64,000 nucleotides of DNA from Datisca glomerata (GCA_003255025.1 QANY01005060.1:744001-808000), one strand, 5' to 3'. Numbered from the stretch's first letter, positions 44,165 through 56,174 are shown. Made by a program: numbers and translations. The notes: generated by a model not told the origin, from the sequence alone.

Positions 44165-44820
44165 GAACCAAGTAAAGGAAATTATAGAAACGAGGTCCCC
44201 ATGGAACCTTAAAGAAATCTAGGGTTTAACTGGAAGATTGGCCTCCCTCAACAGGTTCATCTCCAGGTCAACGGACATATGCAAACCTTTTTTTTAAGAT
44301 TGCTGAAAAACTCCATGAGCGGTTGGAATGAGAACTGTGAAGAAGCCTTTACCAAAATTAAAAAGTACCTGACTACCCCCTTTTACTCTCCAAACCTATT
44401 CCCGGCGAGCTACTTCTGTTATTGGTAGTCGTCTCAACAAGGGCAGTTAGCGCAGTACTCATCAAAGAAGAACAAAGGAAATGAAAGCTTGTATACTTTG
44501 TAAGTAAAATCCTTGTTGCGGCGGAAACAAGGTATAAACAGATGGAGAAACTGATATTGGCAGTTGTAACTGCAGCACGGAAGCTGAGGCCCTACTTCCA
44601 AGCCCACAACTTCAAAGTATTGACTGAATCTTCCATTAAAAGCATTCTGAACTCAAAGTAGGAAAGCATAATAATAGCAAAATGGTCAATTGAGCTGAGC
44701 CAATATGACATCAGTTACGATCCCCGAGCGTCAATAAAAGGATAGTTATTAGCGGACTTCATAGCTGACTTCACAGGTGGGGAATTGAATGGGAAGCTTG
44801 CCAAACAGGAGAAAGTGGAG
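44165..44820 (+). pseudogene. pol: Tat-clade gypsy RT end and RNase H remnant
   Basis: Frames read 'LTGRLASLNRFISRSTD' near 44,228-44,275 and 'NCEEAFTKIKKYLTTPF' near 44,330-44,385, the RT-RNase H connection of Ty3/gypsy. RNase H pieces follow ('MEKLILAVVTAARKLRPYFQ'-like at 44,540-44,600). The RT core, protease and gag are missing upstream of 44,165, so the element is 5'-truncated. Stops are frequent. Confidence 0.75.
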
Positions 44821-45100
44821 CTTGGACGCTCTTTGTAGATGATGCTTTAAACAGTAAAGGAGCAGGAGTAGGGGTGGTGGCACAATCTCCCTTTGGGGAA
44901 GTATTGGAGCATTCCATCTCCTTCGAATTTAATGCATCAAATAATGAAACAGAGTATGAAGCACTAATCGTGGGAATCTCCCTGCTACGGGAATATGAGG
45001 TAACTAAAGTTAAGATTTTCTATGATTCCATGTTGATCGTAAAACAGGTCACGGGAGAATACATAACAAAAGATGAACGAATGATAAAATACTTACAATA
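44821..45100 (+). pseudogene. pol: Second (archaeal-type) RNase H of the Tat element
   Basis: The open frame from about 44,835 to 45,100 reads 'GAGVGVVAQSPFGEVLEHSI', 'FNASNNETEYEALIVGISLL' and 'VKIFYDSMLIVKQVTGEY'. Such an extra aRNH domain between RNase H and integrase is a hallmark of the Tat lineage of gypsy elements. The D, E and D positions of the fold are visible as 'FVDD', 'ETEYEA' and 'YDS'. A stop ends the frame at 45,100. Confidence 0.85.
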
Positions 45101-46530
45101 GGTGAAAGATCTCCCTAATACGCTAAAACATTATGAAATCCAGCAAATTCTGAGAATGGAGAATGGGCATTATGATGCCCTAGAAAACCTAGGATCTTCA
45201 TTACACCTCCCTTACAGAAGGAACATCCCCGTAGAAGTTCTGAAAGAACCAAGCAACTCACTCCCATTAACTAATGTAGCTGATGTAGAAATTGAACGAG
45301 AGGCCAACTGGCAGGACAACATAATCTACTTGTTAAAAAACAAAACACTTCCTGAAGATAAACTACTTGCCAAAAAAATACGACAACAAAGTACCAGGTA
45401 CACAATGATTTACGAGGTTTTATATAAGAATATATTTGTAGGACCATACCTGAAGTGCCTATGAGAAAAAGAAGCCTAGTATGTGCTAGTGGAAATTCAT
45501 GAGGGCATGCACGAAAACCATACTGGGGGCAGATCACTAGCCCATAAAGTCATGAATAAAGGATACTACTGGTCTCGAATGCATCAAGATGCCAAATAGT
45601 ACGTGAAAAAATACGACAAGTGTCAAAGTTTCGCACCCGTAGCAAAAATGTCCCCCAGGGAACATAAAATCATGGCTAGTCCTTGGTCATTCATGTGGTG
45701 AGCCCTAGACATTATTAGGCCGCTCCCCATGGTGCCAGCCCAAAAACGCTTCCTGTTAGTTAGAATGGATCATTTCACTAAGTGGATTGAGGTAGAAGCC
45801 TTTGCCAGAATTCGTGAAGAAGAAGTAAAATGGTTCCTATGAAAGAACTTGGTGTGCAGGTATGAGATACCCCAGATCTTGGTATCTAAAAAAGGACTTC
45901 AGTTCACCAGAAGCTTGATAAGAACATTTTATAAAGATTTGAAAATCATGAATCGTTCCTCCATGCCTTACTACTCCCAGGGGAACATACAAGTTGAAAG
46001 ATCAAATCGAGTCATACTTAATATCCTAAAGAAGTATCTGGATTCCGTAAAAGGAAAATGGGTAGAAGAGCTACCCGCAGTCCTATGAGCATACAGAATG
46101 ACCCCGAGAGAACAACGGGAGAAACCTCATTTGCATTATCATACGGAGTAGAAGCGATCATCCTCGTAGAAATCAGAAGCCCTACTATCAGGTCCGAACT
46201 AAATGAATAACAAAATGGAGAGCTCCTGAACAACAGTCTCGATGATCTAGAAGGAAGAAGAGAATTGGCCCTGATCAGAATGGCCTGTTACAATAAGATA
46301 AGAAGATCTTATTTCCAAAAAAAGTAAGGAAGCAGGAATTCCAAATAGGAGAACTGGTCTTCAGAAAAATCTTCAAAATGAAAGGAAAACTCGGGCCAAC
46401 ATGGGAATGACTATACATCATCTGTAAAATAGGAGGAAGCGGATATTACCGCTTGGAGACAAAAGAAGGAAAGGAATTGTAGAAACCATGGAATGCAATT
46501 CATCTGAAAAAATATTTTGTGTAAAGGATG
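45101..46530 (+). pseudogene. pol: Tat-clade gypsy integrase remnant
   Basis: The zinc-binding region lies at 45,430-45,590 ('GPYLKCL', 'YVLVEIHEGMHENH', 'GRSLAHKVMNKGYYW', 'YDKCQSFAP'). The catalytic core follows: 'RMDHFTKWIEVEAFARI' (45,762-45,815), 'EIPQILVSKKGLQFT' (45,860-45,905; the second Asp reads K), then 'YYSQGNIQVERSNRVILNIL' (45,970-46,030; E present). The C-terminal part to 46,530 is broken. Codons from stop to stop are longer than in the copia elements here, suggesting a younger insertion. Confidence 0.85.
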
Positions 46531-46624
46531 TAAAAGATCCATTATAATGAGACATCTTCCCAGTACTTTTTTTCCCGCAAAGGGTTTTCACGCAAAAACA
46601 GTAACGTGGAACTTCTCTCCTCAG

Positions 46625-46965
46625 CCAGACTACTACTAAAGAGGAACTAAGGGCATTAAAAAGTCATTGGGAGGGGCAGTTCATAAGTCTTATTCCCAAA
46701 AGAAACTAAGGGCGTTGAAAATTCCTTGGGAGGGGCATTTCATAAGTCCTACTCCTAAAAGGAAATAAAGGCATTGAAAAGTCCTTGAGAGGGGAAGTTC
46801 ATAAGTCCTACTGTTAAAAAGAACTAAGGGCATTAAAAAATTCTTTAGGAGGGGCAGTTCATAAGTCCTACTCCCAGATGGAACTAATGGCATTAAAAAG
46901 TCCTTGAGAATGACAGTTCATGAGTCCTACTCTCAGAATAAATTAAGAACATTAACTCGATAAGG
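46625..46965 (+). repeat. 60-bp tandem array in the Tat 3' untranslated region
   Basis: Five to six copies share 'gaggggcagttcataagtcc' and 'ggaactaagggcattaaaaa'. Anchor words occur at about 46,681, 46,740, 46,800, 46,860 and 46,919. It lies between integrase and the antisense gene. Arrays at this position are known in Tat-lineage elements and can seed satellite DNA. Confidence 0.9.
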
Positions 46966-47280
46966 AGGAATCATGGACATAGATAACTCTAAAACCCATT
47001 TGCAGTAAAAAGAAAGGAAGTTTCAACCCCAACAGATGAAAAGAAGAAGCAAATGAAAAAGGTGAACGCACTCTTACCTAAACATTCCTTGAAATAAGCT
47101 TCCGGTTATTTAAAAAGGATTAAGTAAACTTATAACTTTACTACCTTTTATAACTTGTGGAAATTTACTAAATTCAAAATTGATTGATAAACTATTAACT
47201 AAAAAGGTAATAAATAAAGCACACTGAGGGAAAAAGTCATTTCATTTAAAACAAGAAAATTATAAAAAAAATGTAAAAAA
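46966..47280. other. Non-coding Tat spacer
   Basis: A+T-rich spacer between the 60-bp array and the end of the antisense gene. No motif is recognised. Confidence 0.5.
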
Positions 47281-47815
47281 TGCTAATTCTCTGTAGCAGT
47301 AGCGCCAGTAGCTGCTTCAGTGGTAGAAGCGGGAAGCTCCGCCTCGGGATCAACAGACTCATCAGGAAGGGGGACTAGCGACATACGCGGAGGCTTATCA
47401 GCCTTGGCATCGTGGTAGCCCGTCGTGTAGGCCATCTGCTCATACTTGTCGACCATGGCCTGGTACTCGGCCGCAAGACTAGCCACCTATTCACTTGACT
47501 TAGCCAACGCCTCATTGGCCTCGACCAACATTGCTTCAACGATGGACAAGTTCTCCCCACTTATCTCTGCGGACCTCTCAGCCTCCCCCAAAGACCACTC
47601 GAGTTTTGACTGCTTAGTCACTACCACTTCAAGCTCAGAAGTTAAATGGGCAACGACTCATTGGGGATCCGCCTCTACCCTCATAAGATTGTCCCATTCA
47701 AAGACAACGACACCATAGGCTTTGGTGGTCTCCACCACCTTTCTTTACGGCCGGCAACCTCCTCCTCAGAAGCATGAGTTTCTTCTTGCAGCCCGTTGTG
47801 ATAAGTCACAGCTTG

Positions 47816-47893
47816 CTAAAAAAAGTGTTAGCCAAAGAATTAAGAAAAGTTTTCTACTTAGGAAAAATAAGGAAATGCAGGAAAAGAAAATAC
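47816..47893 (-). other. Intron 2 of the Tat antisense gene
   Basis: On the minus strand it starts GTATTTTC and ends TTTTTTTAG. All forward frames are closed inside it, while the flanks are open. Confidence 0.65.
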
Positions 47894-48716
47894 ATGCATC
47901 AGAGCATGACTCAGGCTGATGTCCTTATCATGAATAGACAGCTGGTGGAGTACAGGAGCATCCACCTCAGATATGATTCCCTTCGCGACCACGTATGAAG
48001 ATTGGGAATCCGTCAGAACACTGACGTCAGTAGGAACTGGCGGAGCCGTGGGGTGACGCTGCCACTGCCAGACACTCATCTCCTCAGAAGGATTTGGAGA
48101 AACGGAAGGAGGGGAGACCAGTTTCTTTCCAGGAGAGAGAGAGGACACGATGATCTTCCCCGCAGTAGTAGTAACCTCTTCAACAACGGGGATATCAGTG
48201 GCAATTGAGGAAAGATCAGGAATGGGAGGAATAGCTTCCTCTGAAATAAAAACTATAGAACTGTCGTTCCCCATTTTCTGATGCTTAACCGTGTCAGGTA
48301 CTCCCTATAAATTATTCTTCAGGCGCTTCGTCATCTCAAGCTCATTGTACTCGAAGTAGAAAAGCGTGTCCTCATCATCTGCCTCTTTCTGAGCAGCTTC
48401 CCATTTTGCCTGGCGCGCTCTTTCTTCCTGATCAAAAGCTTCCTCCTCTCAGTATGATTCTGAAGAGTTAGAAGAGCTTGACCCAACAATTTGATGAAAT
48501 GAGGGAACGGGGTTCATGATAGGAATAGCCTGATGAACTTCTGCTCCAGAAGACGTTATAGCAACAGACTTAGCAACAGGGATGGGCGTGACCACGACCT
48601 CGATCTCCCTCTTTGGGATGAGTAGATCCCTCTAGTCCTACTCCGAAACAGTTATAGGCGGCATAGAGTTACACAGCAACTCTTTCGGGTGAAAGATCTC
48701 TTTTTCAGACTCTTAT

Positions 48717-48835
48717 CTATACAAAAAAAAGAAAAGAGGGGTTAGAATTTGGAAAAGGCAAACTAAAAAACAAATGAAAATGGAAAAAATCAGGACTATA
48801 GCATGAAAATAAAAGGAAAAGATGGCTTCAGTTAC
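48717..48835 (-). other. Intron 1 of the Tat antisense gene
   Basis: On the minus strand it starts GTAACTG and ends TTTGTATAG. It is T-rich, as plant introns are, and separates two stretches with coding character. Confidence 0.65.
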
Positions 48836-49374
48836 TTATTGAACTCCCCCCATATTTGGGAAAAAACTCAGCGACCGTCGCCACCCCAGTTTCCACCTAC
48901 GAGAAATGTACCATCCTTCTAGCCTTTATCCCCGCTAGGAAGGTCAGTAACTAGTCCTCCCCGCTTCTCACTCATGAGGGGAGCCAGGTAATAGGACAAT
49001 CTATGCCTTTTCACTATGTACACAACACGGATTTCATCTACCCCTATATTTAGGTTATGCCTCATATTGAGGGCTTCAATCCTTAAAATAACCCTATATG
49101 TACTAAGGGTATATTGGGAGAGGGAAATGTTGAAGGTATCAAAGAATTCTTGGAAAAGAGAAGAGAAGGGAAGCTTCAAACCTAATGCTATATACATTAG
49201 GGCTAAAGAAATTTGGTAGGGAGGATTACAGGGAGAAGATTTAGGGAATCCTTCCCCCAAATCACATACTACATTTGGGGGGAAGACGTCCTTGTGAAGG
49301 GAAAGAAAGCGGTCAAATTCATTTTTATTCCTAACTAAGAGAACATTCACCTTGAATGGGTGTTCTTCTATCAC

Positions 49375-50045
49375 TACGAAAAGAATGACTACAGAACAAA
49401 AAAGATGAAAAGAAAGGAGACCACGAAGATGAGAAGGGAAGAAAAGAGAACATATAGAAGATAGGAATAAGAGTAAGAAAAAAAAGAAATGGGGGAAACC
49501 TAGGTAATATAGGCTATGGATGCCAAAAGCAAGTTCAAAAGCGTTTAATACATAGGGAGATGAAAAGACACCGATTTTGAAAAGGGGGAAGGAAAAATGA
49601 CGGACGCATAGGGAAGGGAATGGAATAATTACTACCAGTCTACCTTAAAACGGGCGGGCCAGTGACAACACGATAGCTGGATAAAAGGAAACCTACCAGG
49701 TCAGAAATGTGCATGACGTGAGAGCCATAAAATGAAACAATGCATGGGGAATGCAAAAAATGAAGCTCACACACGTGTGTCACACTAGAATAAAACAAAA
49801 TTAAGAACAATGAAGGTTCCAAAGAACTTGTCAGCAACCCCAAAAATGAGGCAATGGTGGTACATTATCTCATTATTTAAAATTATTTATGACTTTTCTT
49901 GCATAACACTTAATGTTTTGCAGAATAAAAGAGGATTCTAAATTGATGAAAGTAGATCAAGAATAGCCGTTCTCCAAAAATGGGGCGCTTGCTGAGAGCA
50001 TTCATTGTATATCGACGAACATCGTCGAAGAGCAATGGGGGCAAA
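49375..50045. other. Tat 3' region with polypurine tract
   Basis: Non-coding DNA upstream of the antisense gene start. A tract gcaatgggggca at 50,031-50,042 is a good gypsy polypurine tract on the plus strand. Confidence 0.5.
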
Positions 50046-50720
50046 TGAACAGGTAAAAAATATTCACAGCACATGGACAAAATGAACTTACCCACGATTT
50101 ATGAGAAGCGCCAAAAAAGTAGAAATGGATGACTGACTGAAGTCGTGAGATATTCATAGAACGGGTAATTATCGTTTCAAGAACGAAAACTGATATCTCG
50201 AGAATGGGGGATCGTCACTTCAAGAACAGGTACCAACATCCCAAGAACGGGGGGTCATGACCTAAAGGACGGGGCAAAATATCAGAATGAGAAAAGGGGT
50301 TCAGACTAACAATCAACTGACCGTAATTGATTGAGTAGACTGCACCGCTCAGACAAGACAAGTTGGTAGGCCACCAAGTGGTTCTGAATAATTGGCTCGG
50401 AACCACAGAAAACTGTCATACGGTAGCGGTTTATAGGCGGCTGAATGTGACAAATGTAAAATAAAAAAGAAAGGGCATCCCCACGAATGAGTTTTTTTCT
50501 AAACCTGATGAGTACCTCATCTGACATTTTTATTTGTTTGATTATTTTTGAATTAAACCCATGCAATTGAGGAAGTCTATATAAAGCCAATATATTTAAT
50601 AAAATAGTACACTTTGGACTCTGGAGAATTTTGGATGATGGACATCTCTTTTTATCTCATTAATACTTACACAAAATTTATCCTTATTAATAAACTTTTT
50701 CCTTAATCTTGAGGAGGACG
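50046..50720 (+). repeat. Tat candidate 3' LTR
   Basis: It starts TGAACAGG right after the polypurine tract. Degenerate units of the type 'caagaacgggggg' recur at 50,200-50,275. A TATA-like box (tatataaa) lies near 50,577 and aataaa at about 50,599. No 5' LTR exists in the window, so the right end is uncertain. Confidence 0.5.
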
Positions 50721-51387
50721 GGAAAAATCCTTTACATAGATAAAATTTAGAATATGACAAGAACATGACCTATTAGTTTGAATTTCTACCCAAAACGTGC
50801 AAGTGAGAGTATTTGAAAGAAAATTATACTATGGACTTCCATGTTGGCTACAATAAATGTTGAAAAGACATATATGTAGTTTTTGAAACTAAAAATGAAT
50901 ATATAATTAACATAAAATACATACAGGTTTGTCAAACTTAACTTAATATACTATGTATACAGGAAGTCCACAGTAGATCCAGATATTTATGGGAGGGCTA
51001 GTTTTGAGATTCCTCCACAATGCTCGGTGTGGAAGCATTTCTTCCTCTAGGTTTGTGTGGAAGCACTTCCTTCACAGTGTTTGTTGTGGAAGTACTTAAT
51101 TCTAGCACCATATTTGGTTTAGAAGTACCGAATAGCCATGGTATCGTCCTAGTGATGAATCTGTGTCCTATAAATAACTCAAATATTCAGTCCTATAGAA
51201 CTTAAAAACCCAGTTAAAAAGGCCTCAATTTTGAAAAATTGAATAATGTCTTAATACTGAAGAACTCAATAGCCTAGAATTATCTTTGGTATTTATTACT
51301 ATTCATTATTTTTTAACAATGTCTTAATCCTATAAAACTCAAGCATAATATCTTTACAATACTGACTTTAAGTATATAAGAGTACCC
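50721..51387. other. A+T-rich DNA without a recognisable gene
   Basis: Short degenerate repeats of 'tgtggaagcacttcc' lie at 51,020-51,095. No gene is seen. Confidence 0.5.
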
Positions 51388-51669
51388 TGAAAAGATTCAA
51401 GCCTTTAGAATCAAGCTGAATTAGTGCTCGAGAATTTGACAGTAAAGAAAGAAGAAAGAGAAAGAAAGAAGAAGAAAGGCAGATAAAGAAGAGAGAAGGT
51501 AGAAGAATGCTTCAATGCTCATTAATCTTTGACTTAGAGTTTAAATACACACAAGCTTAGTTAAGTTAATACTAATTAAACTTAACTGGTACAAAGACTA
51601 AGTCTCATGTCCTACTAACAACAAACAAACTATTACTAATGCATCATAAACTAGCTATTATTCATATCA
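51388..51669 (-). repeat. Element D 3' LTR (282 bp)
   Basis: It matches the 5' LTR at 57,220-57,500 over its length, with shared words such as 'gctcattaatctttcac' or '-tgac' and 'acaaagactaagtctca'. In element orientation it starts TGATATGAATAATAG after the polypurine tract tttgagggggg and ends near 51,388. Confidence 0.85.
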
Positions 51670-51852
51670 CCCCCCTCAAACTCATGTCAACAACTGGGAA
51701 GATGAGTTTGTATCGATGAAAAATAAACGTTAGGATGGATAACGACTTAGGAAAACATCAGCTAGTTGATGAGTATATGACATATGTTGAGTATTAAGTC
51801 TTTCTTCACAACCTTCTCCTGACAAAATGATGATCTATCTCAACATGATTGG
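51670..51852 (-). pseudogene. pol: Element D RNase H C-terminal tail
   Basis: Reading down from 51,852, 'NHVEIDHHFVRRRL' and 'STSCFPKSLS'-like residues correspond to the end of the copia RNase H. It is joined directly to the duplicated RT segment, not to the rest of the RNase H, which lies at 53,200-53,420. Confidence 0.7.
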
Positions 51853-53196
51853 TTTACAACAAATGCAATATCAGGTTTGGTAAATGTAAGATATTGCAAG
51901 GCTCCAATAGGTCTCCTATAATGAGTTATATCTGATAGTGGAGATCCATTATGAGTATAGAAAGGAGATTTGGTGGAACATGGTGAATTGCAAGGCTTGG
52001 CATCATACATTCTAGCTTTAAGAATAAGATCTTTGACGTATTTCACTTTTACAAAGATACGTGAGAATAAGTGATGAATTTCAACCCTAAGAAGTACCTC
52101 AAGGATCCAAGGTCTGTCATATCAAATTCTTGCTACAATAGTGAAATACGCTTTAAAATATGTCATGTATCAGTTCGAGTAGGATGATATAATCAACATA
52201 CAAAAAGAGATAGGAAACAGAGCCTACATAAGATCTAAAAAATAATGAAGTATCAACCTGTGAAGCTTCAAAACTGAGGATTAGAAATGAGAGGTGAATC
52301 TATCAAACCAGGCCTTTGGTGCATGTTTCAAACCATACAAATACTTGTGAAGCTTGCATACGTAGTTAAGATGTGTAGGTATCACAAAATCTGATGGTTG
52401 AGTCGTGTACACCTCCTCTTTTAAGAAACCATGCGTAAATGTATTTTTGACATCTAACTTCCTTAAAGGTCACCCAAAATGTGCTACTAGAGATAGTATA
52501 ATCCTATCAATATGCTTCTTTATCACATGTCTGAATGTTTACTCATAACCTAAGCCTTCTTCTTCATGAAATACCTTGGCCTTAAGTCTGGCCTTATATC
52601 TAGAAATCTATCCATTTGGATGATACTTTAGTCTGTACACCCACTTACATCCAACCAAGTTTTTGTTATGAGGAATGGGCATCAGATACCAAGTATTTTA
52701 AGACTGTAAGGATGTATATTCTTCAGCCATTGCTGTAACCCATTGGGGATCCTTAGATGCCACAATAAAAGTAGCACATTCAAGTGGAGTAGAGGATGCT
52801 GGTAATTTCTTTCTTTTGCCTATTCTTAATTTGGCTCTAGTTTGCATAGTATGTAAGTTTAGTGGACGTGGGGCCTATGAAGGAATGGATTATGGGGTAG
52901 ATGAATGCCTTTGGGATGGTATTAGTTTAGTGTTTGAAATTGGCAGGTCTACGTAAAAAGAAGAAGAAATATTTGATAGAGATGAAGATGTTTTACATGC
53001 ATCACTAGAGGATCTATCATCATTGTTGGTATTGTCATTAGAGTTTCTAAAGGTAGTGTATGTTTGAAATTTTTCTTAAGAGTGATCAGTTGAAACATTA
53101 TTTATATTATGATGAGATGTTATAGCAATATAAATGGAAAGCAAAAAAGGGGACAAATGAAGAATTATGCATATTTACACATTAGTTTGCTTCTTA
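51853..53196 (-). pseudogene. pol: Element D RT region, duplicated copy
   Basis: This segment repeats 53,421-54,757 in the same orientation with high identity. It encodes the same end of RT ('SPFYTHNGSPLSDITHYRR', 'IGALQYLTFTKPDIAFVVN') and the same upstream parts, with additional stops. It is inserted between two parts of the RNase H gene. Confidence 0.85.
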
Positions 53197-53420
53197 TCAC
53201 TCCATGAAACGAGAATTGAACCTAAATAAACCATGAAACTAGTAGTTGATCTTCTATCAGAGAGATCTTCTACCTAATCTGCATCTATGAATGCCCTTAT
53301 TATAGAGTTCCTTGTTTAAAACAAATCCCATATTCAGAGTACCACATTGTATCTTAATATCCTTTTAACTTCACTAAAATGAGTAGAATTGTGTGACTGC
53401 ATGAATTTGTAAACTTTATT
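53197..53420 (-). pseudogene. pol: Element D RNase H, middle part
   Basis: Minus-strand residues 'VYKFMQSHNSTHFSEVKRIL' (end of RT) continue into 'NKGIHRCRLGRRSL'-like codons, which resemble the TDADWAG region after frameshift. The domain is cut at 53,197 by the duplicated RT segment. Confidence 0.65.
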
Positions 53421-54757
53421 TACAACAAATGCAATATCAGGTTTGGTAAATGTGAGATATTGCAAGGCTCCAATAAGTCTCCTATAATGACTTATATCTG
53501 ATAGTGGAGATCCATTATGTGTATAGAAAGGAGATTTGGTGGAACATGGTGAATTGCAAGGCTTGACATCATACATTCTAGCTTTAAGAATAAGATCTTT
53601 GACGTACCTCGCTTTTACAAAGATGCGTGAGAATGAGTGATGAATTTCAAGCCTAAGAAGTACCTCAAGGATCCAAGGTCTGTCATATCAAATTCTTGCT
53701 GCAATAGTGAAATAAGTTTAAAAATATATCATGTATCAGTTTGAGTATGATGATATAATCCACATACAAAAAGAGATAAGTAATAGAGCTTACATAAGAT
53801 CTAAAAAATAATGAAGTATCAACCTATGAAGCTTCAAAACTGAGGATTAGAAATGAGAGGTGAATCTATCAAACCAGGGCTTTGATGCATGTTTCAAACC
53901 ATACAAATACTTATGAAGCTTGCATACGTAGTTAAGATGTGTAGGTATCACAAAATATGATGGCTGAGTCATGTACACCTCCTCTTTTAAGAAACCATGC
54001 GTAAATGTATTTTTGACATCTAACTGCCTTAAAGGCCACCCAAAATGTGCTGCTAGAAATAGTATAATCCTATCAATATGCTTCTTTATCACATGTTTGA
54101 ATGTTTACTCATAACCTAAGCTTAATTCTTCATGAAATACCTTGGCCTTAAGTCTGGCCTTATATCTACAAATCTATCCATTTGGATGATACTTTAGTCT
54201 ATACACCTACTTACATCCAACCAAGTTTTTGTTATGAGGCATGGGAACCAGATACCAAGTATTTTGAGACTGTAAGGATATATAGTCTTCAGCCATTGCT
54301 GTAACCCATTGGGGATCCTTAGATGCCACAGTAAAAGTAGCATGTTCAAGTGGAGTAGAGGACGCTGGTAAGTTCTTTCTTTCGTTTATTCCTAATTTAG
54401 CTCTAGTTTGCATAGGATGTGAGTTTAGTGGACGTGGGGCCTGTGAAGGAATGGATTGTGGGGTAAATGAATGCGTTTGGGATAGTATTAGTTTAGTGTT
54501 TTATGGTGAAATAGGCAGGTCTACGTAAAGAGAAGAAGAAATATCTTATAGAGGTGAATATGTTTTACATGTATCACTAGAGGATCTATCATTATTGTTG
54601 GTATTGTCATAAGAGTTTCTAAAGGTAGTGTATGAGTGAAATGTTTCTTAAGAATGATCAGTTGAAACATTATTTATATTATGATTAGATGTTATAACAA
54701 TAGAAATGGAAAGCAAAAAAGGAGACAAAGGACGAATTATGCATATTTTACATAGAA
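53421..54757 (-). pseudogene. pol: Element D copia reverse transcriptase, original copy
   Basis: At 54,207-54,413 'ATFTVASKDPQWVTAMAEDY' starts the RT domain. At 53,847-54,092 'HFGWPLRQLDVKNTFTHGFL' and 'VCKLHKYLYGLKHASKPWFD' follow. At 53,421-53,576 'DISHYRRLIGALQYL' ends it. The YVDD-equivalent lies near 53,760 in a broken frame ('MWIISSY' region). RT makes the cDNA; stops and frameshifts make this copy inactive. Confidence 0.85.
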
Positions 54758-55640
54758 GAGTGTGTGTGTATAGCACAATTAGACTTAGTTGTTAAAGATA
54801 TATATGAAAACTTGGACTCGTCAAATACTACAAGTCTAGAAACATATAGTTTCTCATTAAGAGGGTCAAAGCACAAATATCTGTTAAATCAGTAACATAG
54901 CCTAGGAAAACACATTTTGTTGTTATTTATCGTAACTTGTGAGAGTTGTAAGGTTTCAGAAGTCGGTAACAGGCACATCAAAAAGTTTTAAGATATGAAT
55001 AATCTTGAGTTTTCCATATAGCTTCTCATGAGGTGAAGAATTCTGAAGATTATGAGTAAGCATGATGTTAATTAGAAAGACAACTATTGAGAATACATAA
55101 AATCAGAATTGATGTGAGAGAGCGGATTTGTGTAACATGGCTAAAGTAGTTTCTACCATGTGCATATACTTCCTTTCAGCTAGGCCATTTTGTTCTGGTG
55201 CATATGGACATGATTTTTGGTGAATGATTCCATGAGTTTGAAGTTAACTTTTGAATACTGAACTTGAGTACTCACCCCCATTATCACTTCTAAACATTTC
55301 AATTTTGGTGGAGAAGAGGTTTTCAACATAAGGTTTAAAATTTTGAAAGATATTACAAACTTCATATTTGAAATGAACGGGAAAGATCCAAACATATATT
55401 GTCATATCATCAATTAAGGATACATGATACTTATAGCCAGAATTAAAAACAATGGGAGATAGTCCCCAAACATCAGTATGTATTAATTCTAAAGGAGAAG
55501 AAGATTGACTATTAGAGAGTTTGAAAGAAAAATTTGATAACTTTCTATGAATACATCTTTCACATACAGTAGGACTAGCATATGTTTTACAAGTTATTAG
55601 AACTTTTAACAATATTTATTTTACTACATTTTCTGATGCA
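54758..55640 (-). pseudogene. pol: Element D copia integrase remnant
   Basis: The frame 55,244-55,612 reads 'CERCIHRKLSNFSF', 'SPLELIHTDVWGLSPIVFNS', 'HVSLIDDMTIYVWIFPV' and 'EMFRSDNGGEYSSS'. This shows the zinc-binding end and two catalytic Asp residues of the D,D-35-E core. The rest of the core and the C-terminus (54,820-55,230) is frameshifted. 'SYLKTFGCACYP'-like residues near 54,950 and 'VFLGYS'-like residues near 54,905 are visible only in broken form. Confidence 0.8.
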
Positions 55641-56174
55641 TGACCAAGTCTACCATGCCATGTTGTATTTGTGATTCTACTACCAATTTAAACTACTGGT
55701 GTATTATGATGATTTCTTGCTTTAAAGATGACAATATGGGTAAAGCCATTTCTACTCGGGCCTTTGTAGATGACTTTGCCCATGGCTTTGTTCTAGATAA
55801 GAAAGTAAGATGCATCAAAGATAAAGATGCAATTATAATTCAAATAGAATTGGTAAATAGAAAGAAGATTGGATGAAAGCTGAGGAACACATAGTACTTT
55901 AGATATTTATAAAGTTTTAGGGAGGAAAAGAACTTTTGCTTGAAATTGTGTGAGATATGGATCAGGCGTGGCCATTACCAACTATTATACTGTCATTTCC
56001 ACTATACTCAGTTGGAAGAAAAATGTTGCTTACATCTGGTGTCATGTGTGTGTTGCACCCTGAATTTTTCAGCCACACTTGATATGTTGAGTTTGCTGAG
56101 GAGTTGTTGTTATACATTGTTTCCATTGTTCTAGGATGAATGAGTGGATTTGTTCCCTGATAGAGGTAGTTCAT
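55641..56174 (-). pseudogene. pol: Element D protease and pre-integrase remnant
   Basis: The frame 55,962-56,174 reads 'YQVWLKNSGCNTHMTPDVSN' and 'YSGNDSIIVGNG', the copia protease. The catalytic D-S-G reads N-S-G. Downstream pre-integrase codons (55,641-55,960) are stop-rich. Confidence 0.75.

Larger units (their letters stand above)
47281..49374 (-). pseudogene. Antisense extra gene of the Tat element (Transposase_28-like), three exons
   Basis: Exon 1 (49,374 to 48,836) starts 'MIEEHPFKVNVLLVRNKNEF'. It contains 'ALMYIALGLKLPFSSLFQEF' and 'NISLSQYTLSTYRVILRIEA', similar to the plant family called 'putative gypsy type transposon' (Transposase_28). Exon 2 (48,716 to 47,894) is Ser/Pro/acidic and stays in one frame with four stops. 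Exon 3 (47,815 to 47,281) is rich in Ala/Glu ('LAAEYQAMVDKYEQMAYTTG') and ends at a stop. The gene runs opposite to pol, between integrase and the 3' LTR, where Tat elements often carry an extra ORF. Function is unknown. Confidence 0.7.

Noticed and set aside
46690..46893. Minus-strand frame with repeated 'SRTYELPL' residues
   Set aside because: It is the shadow of the 60-bp tandem array; the amino acid repeat follows the DNA repeat.
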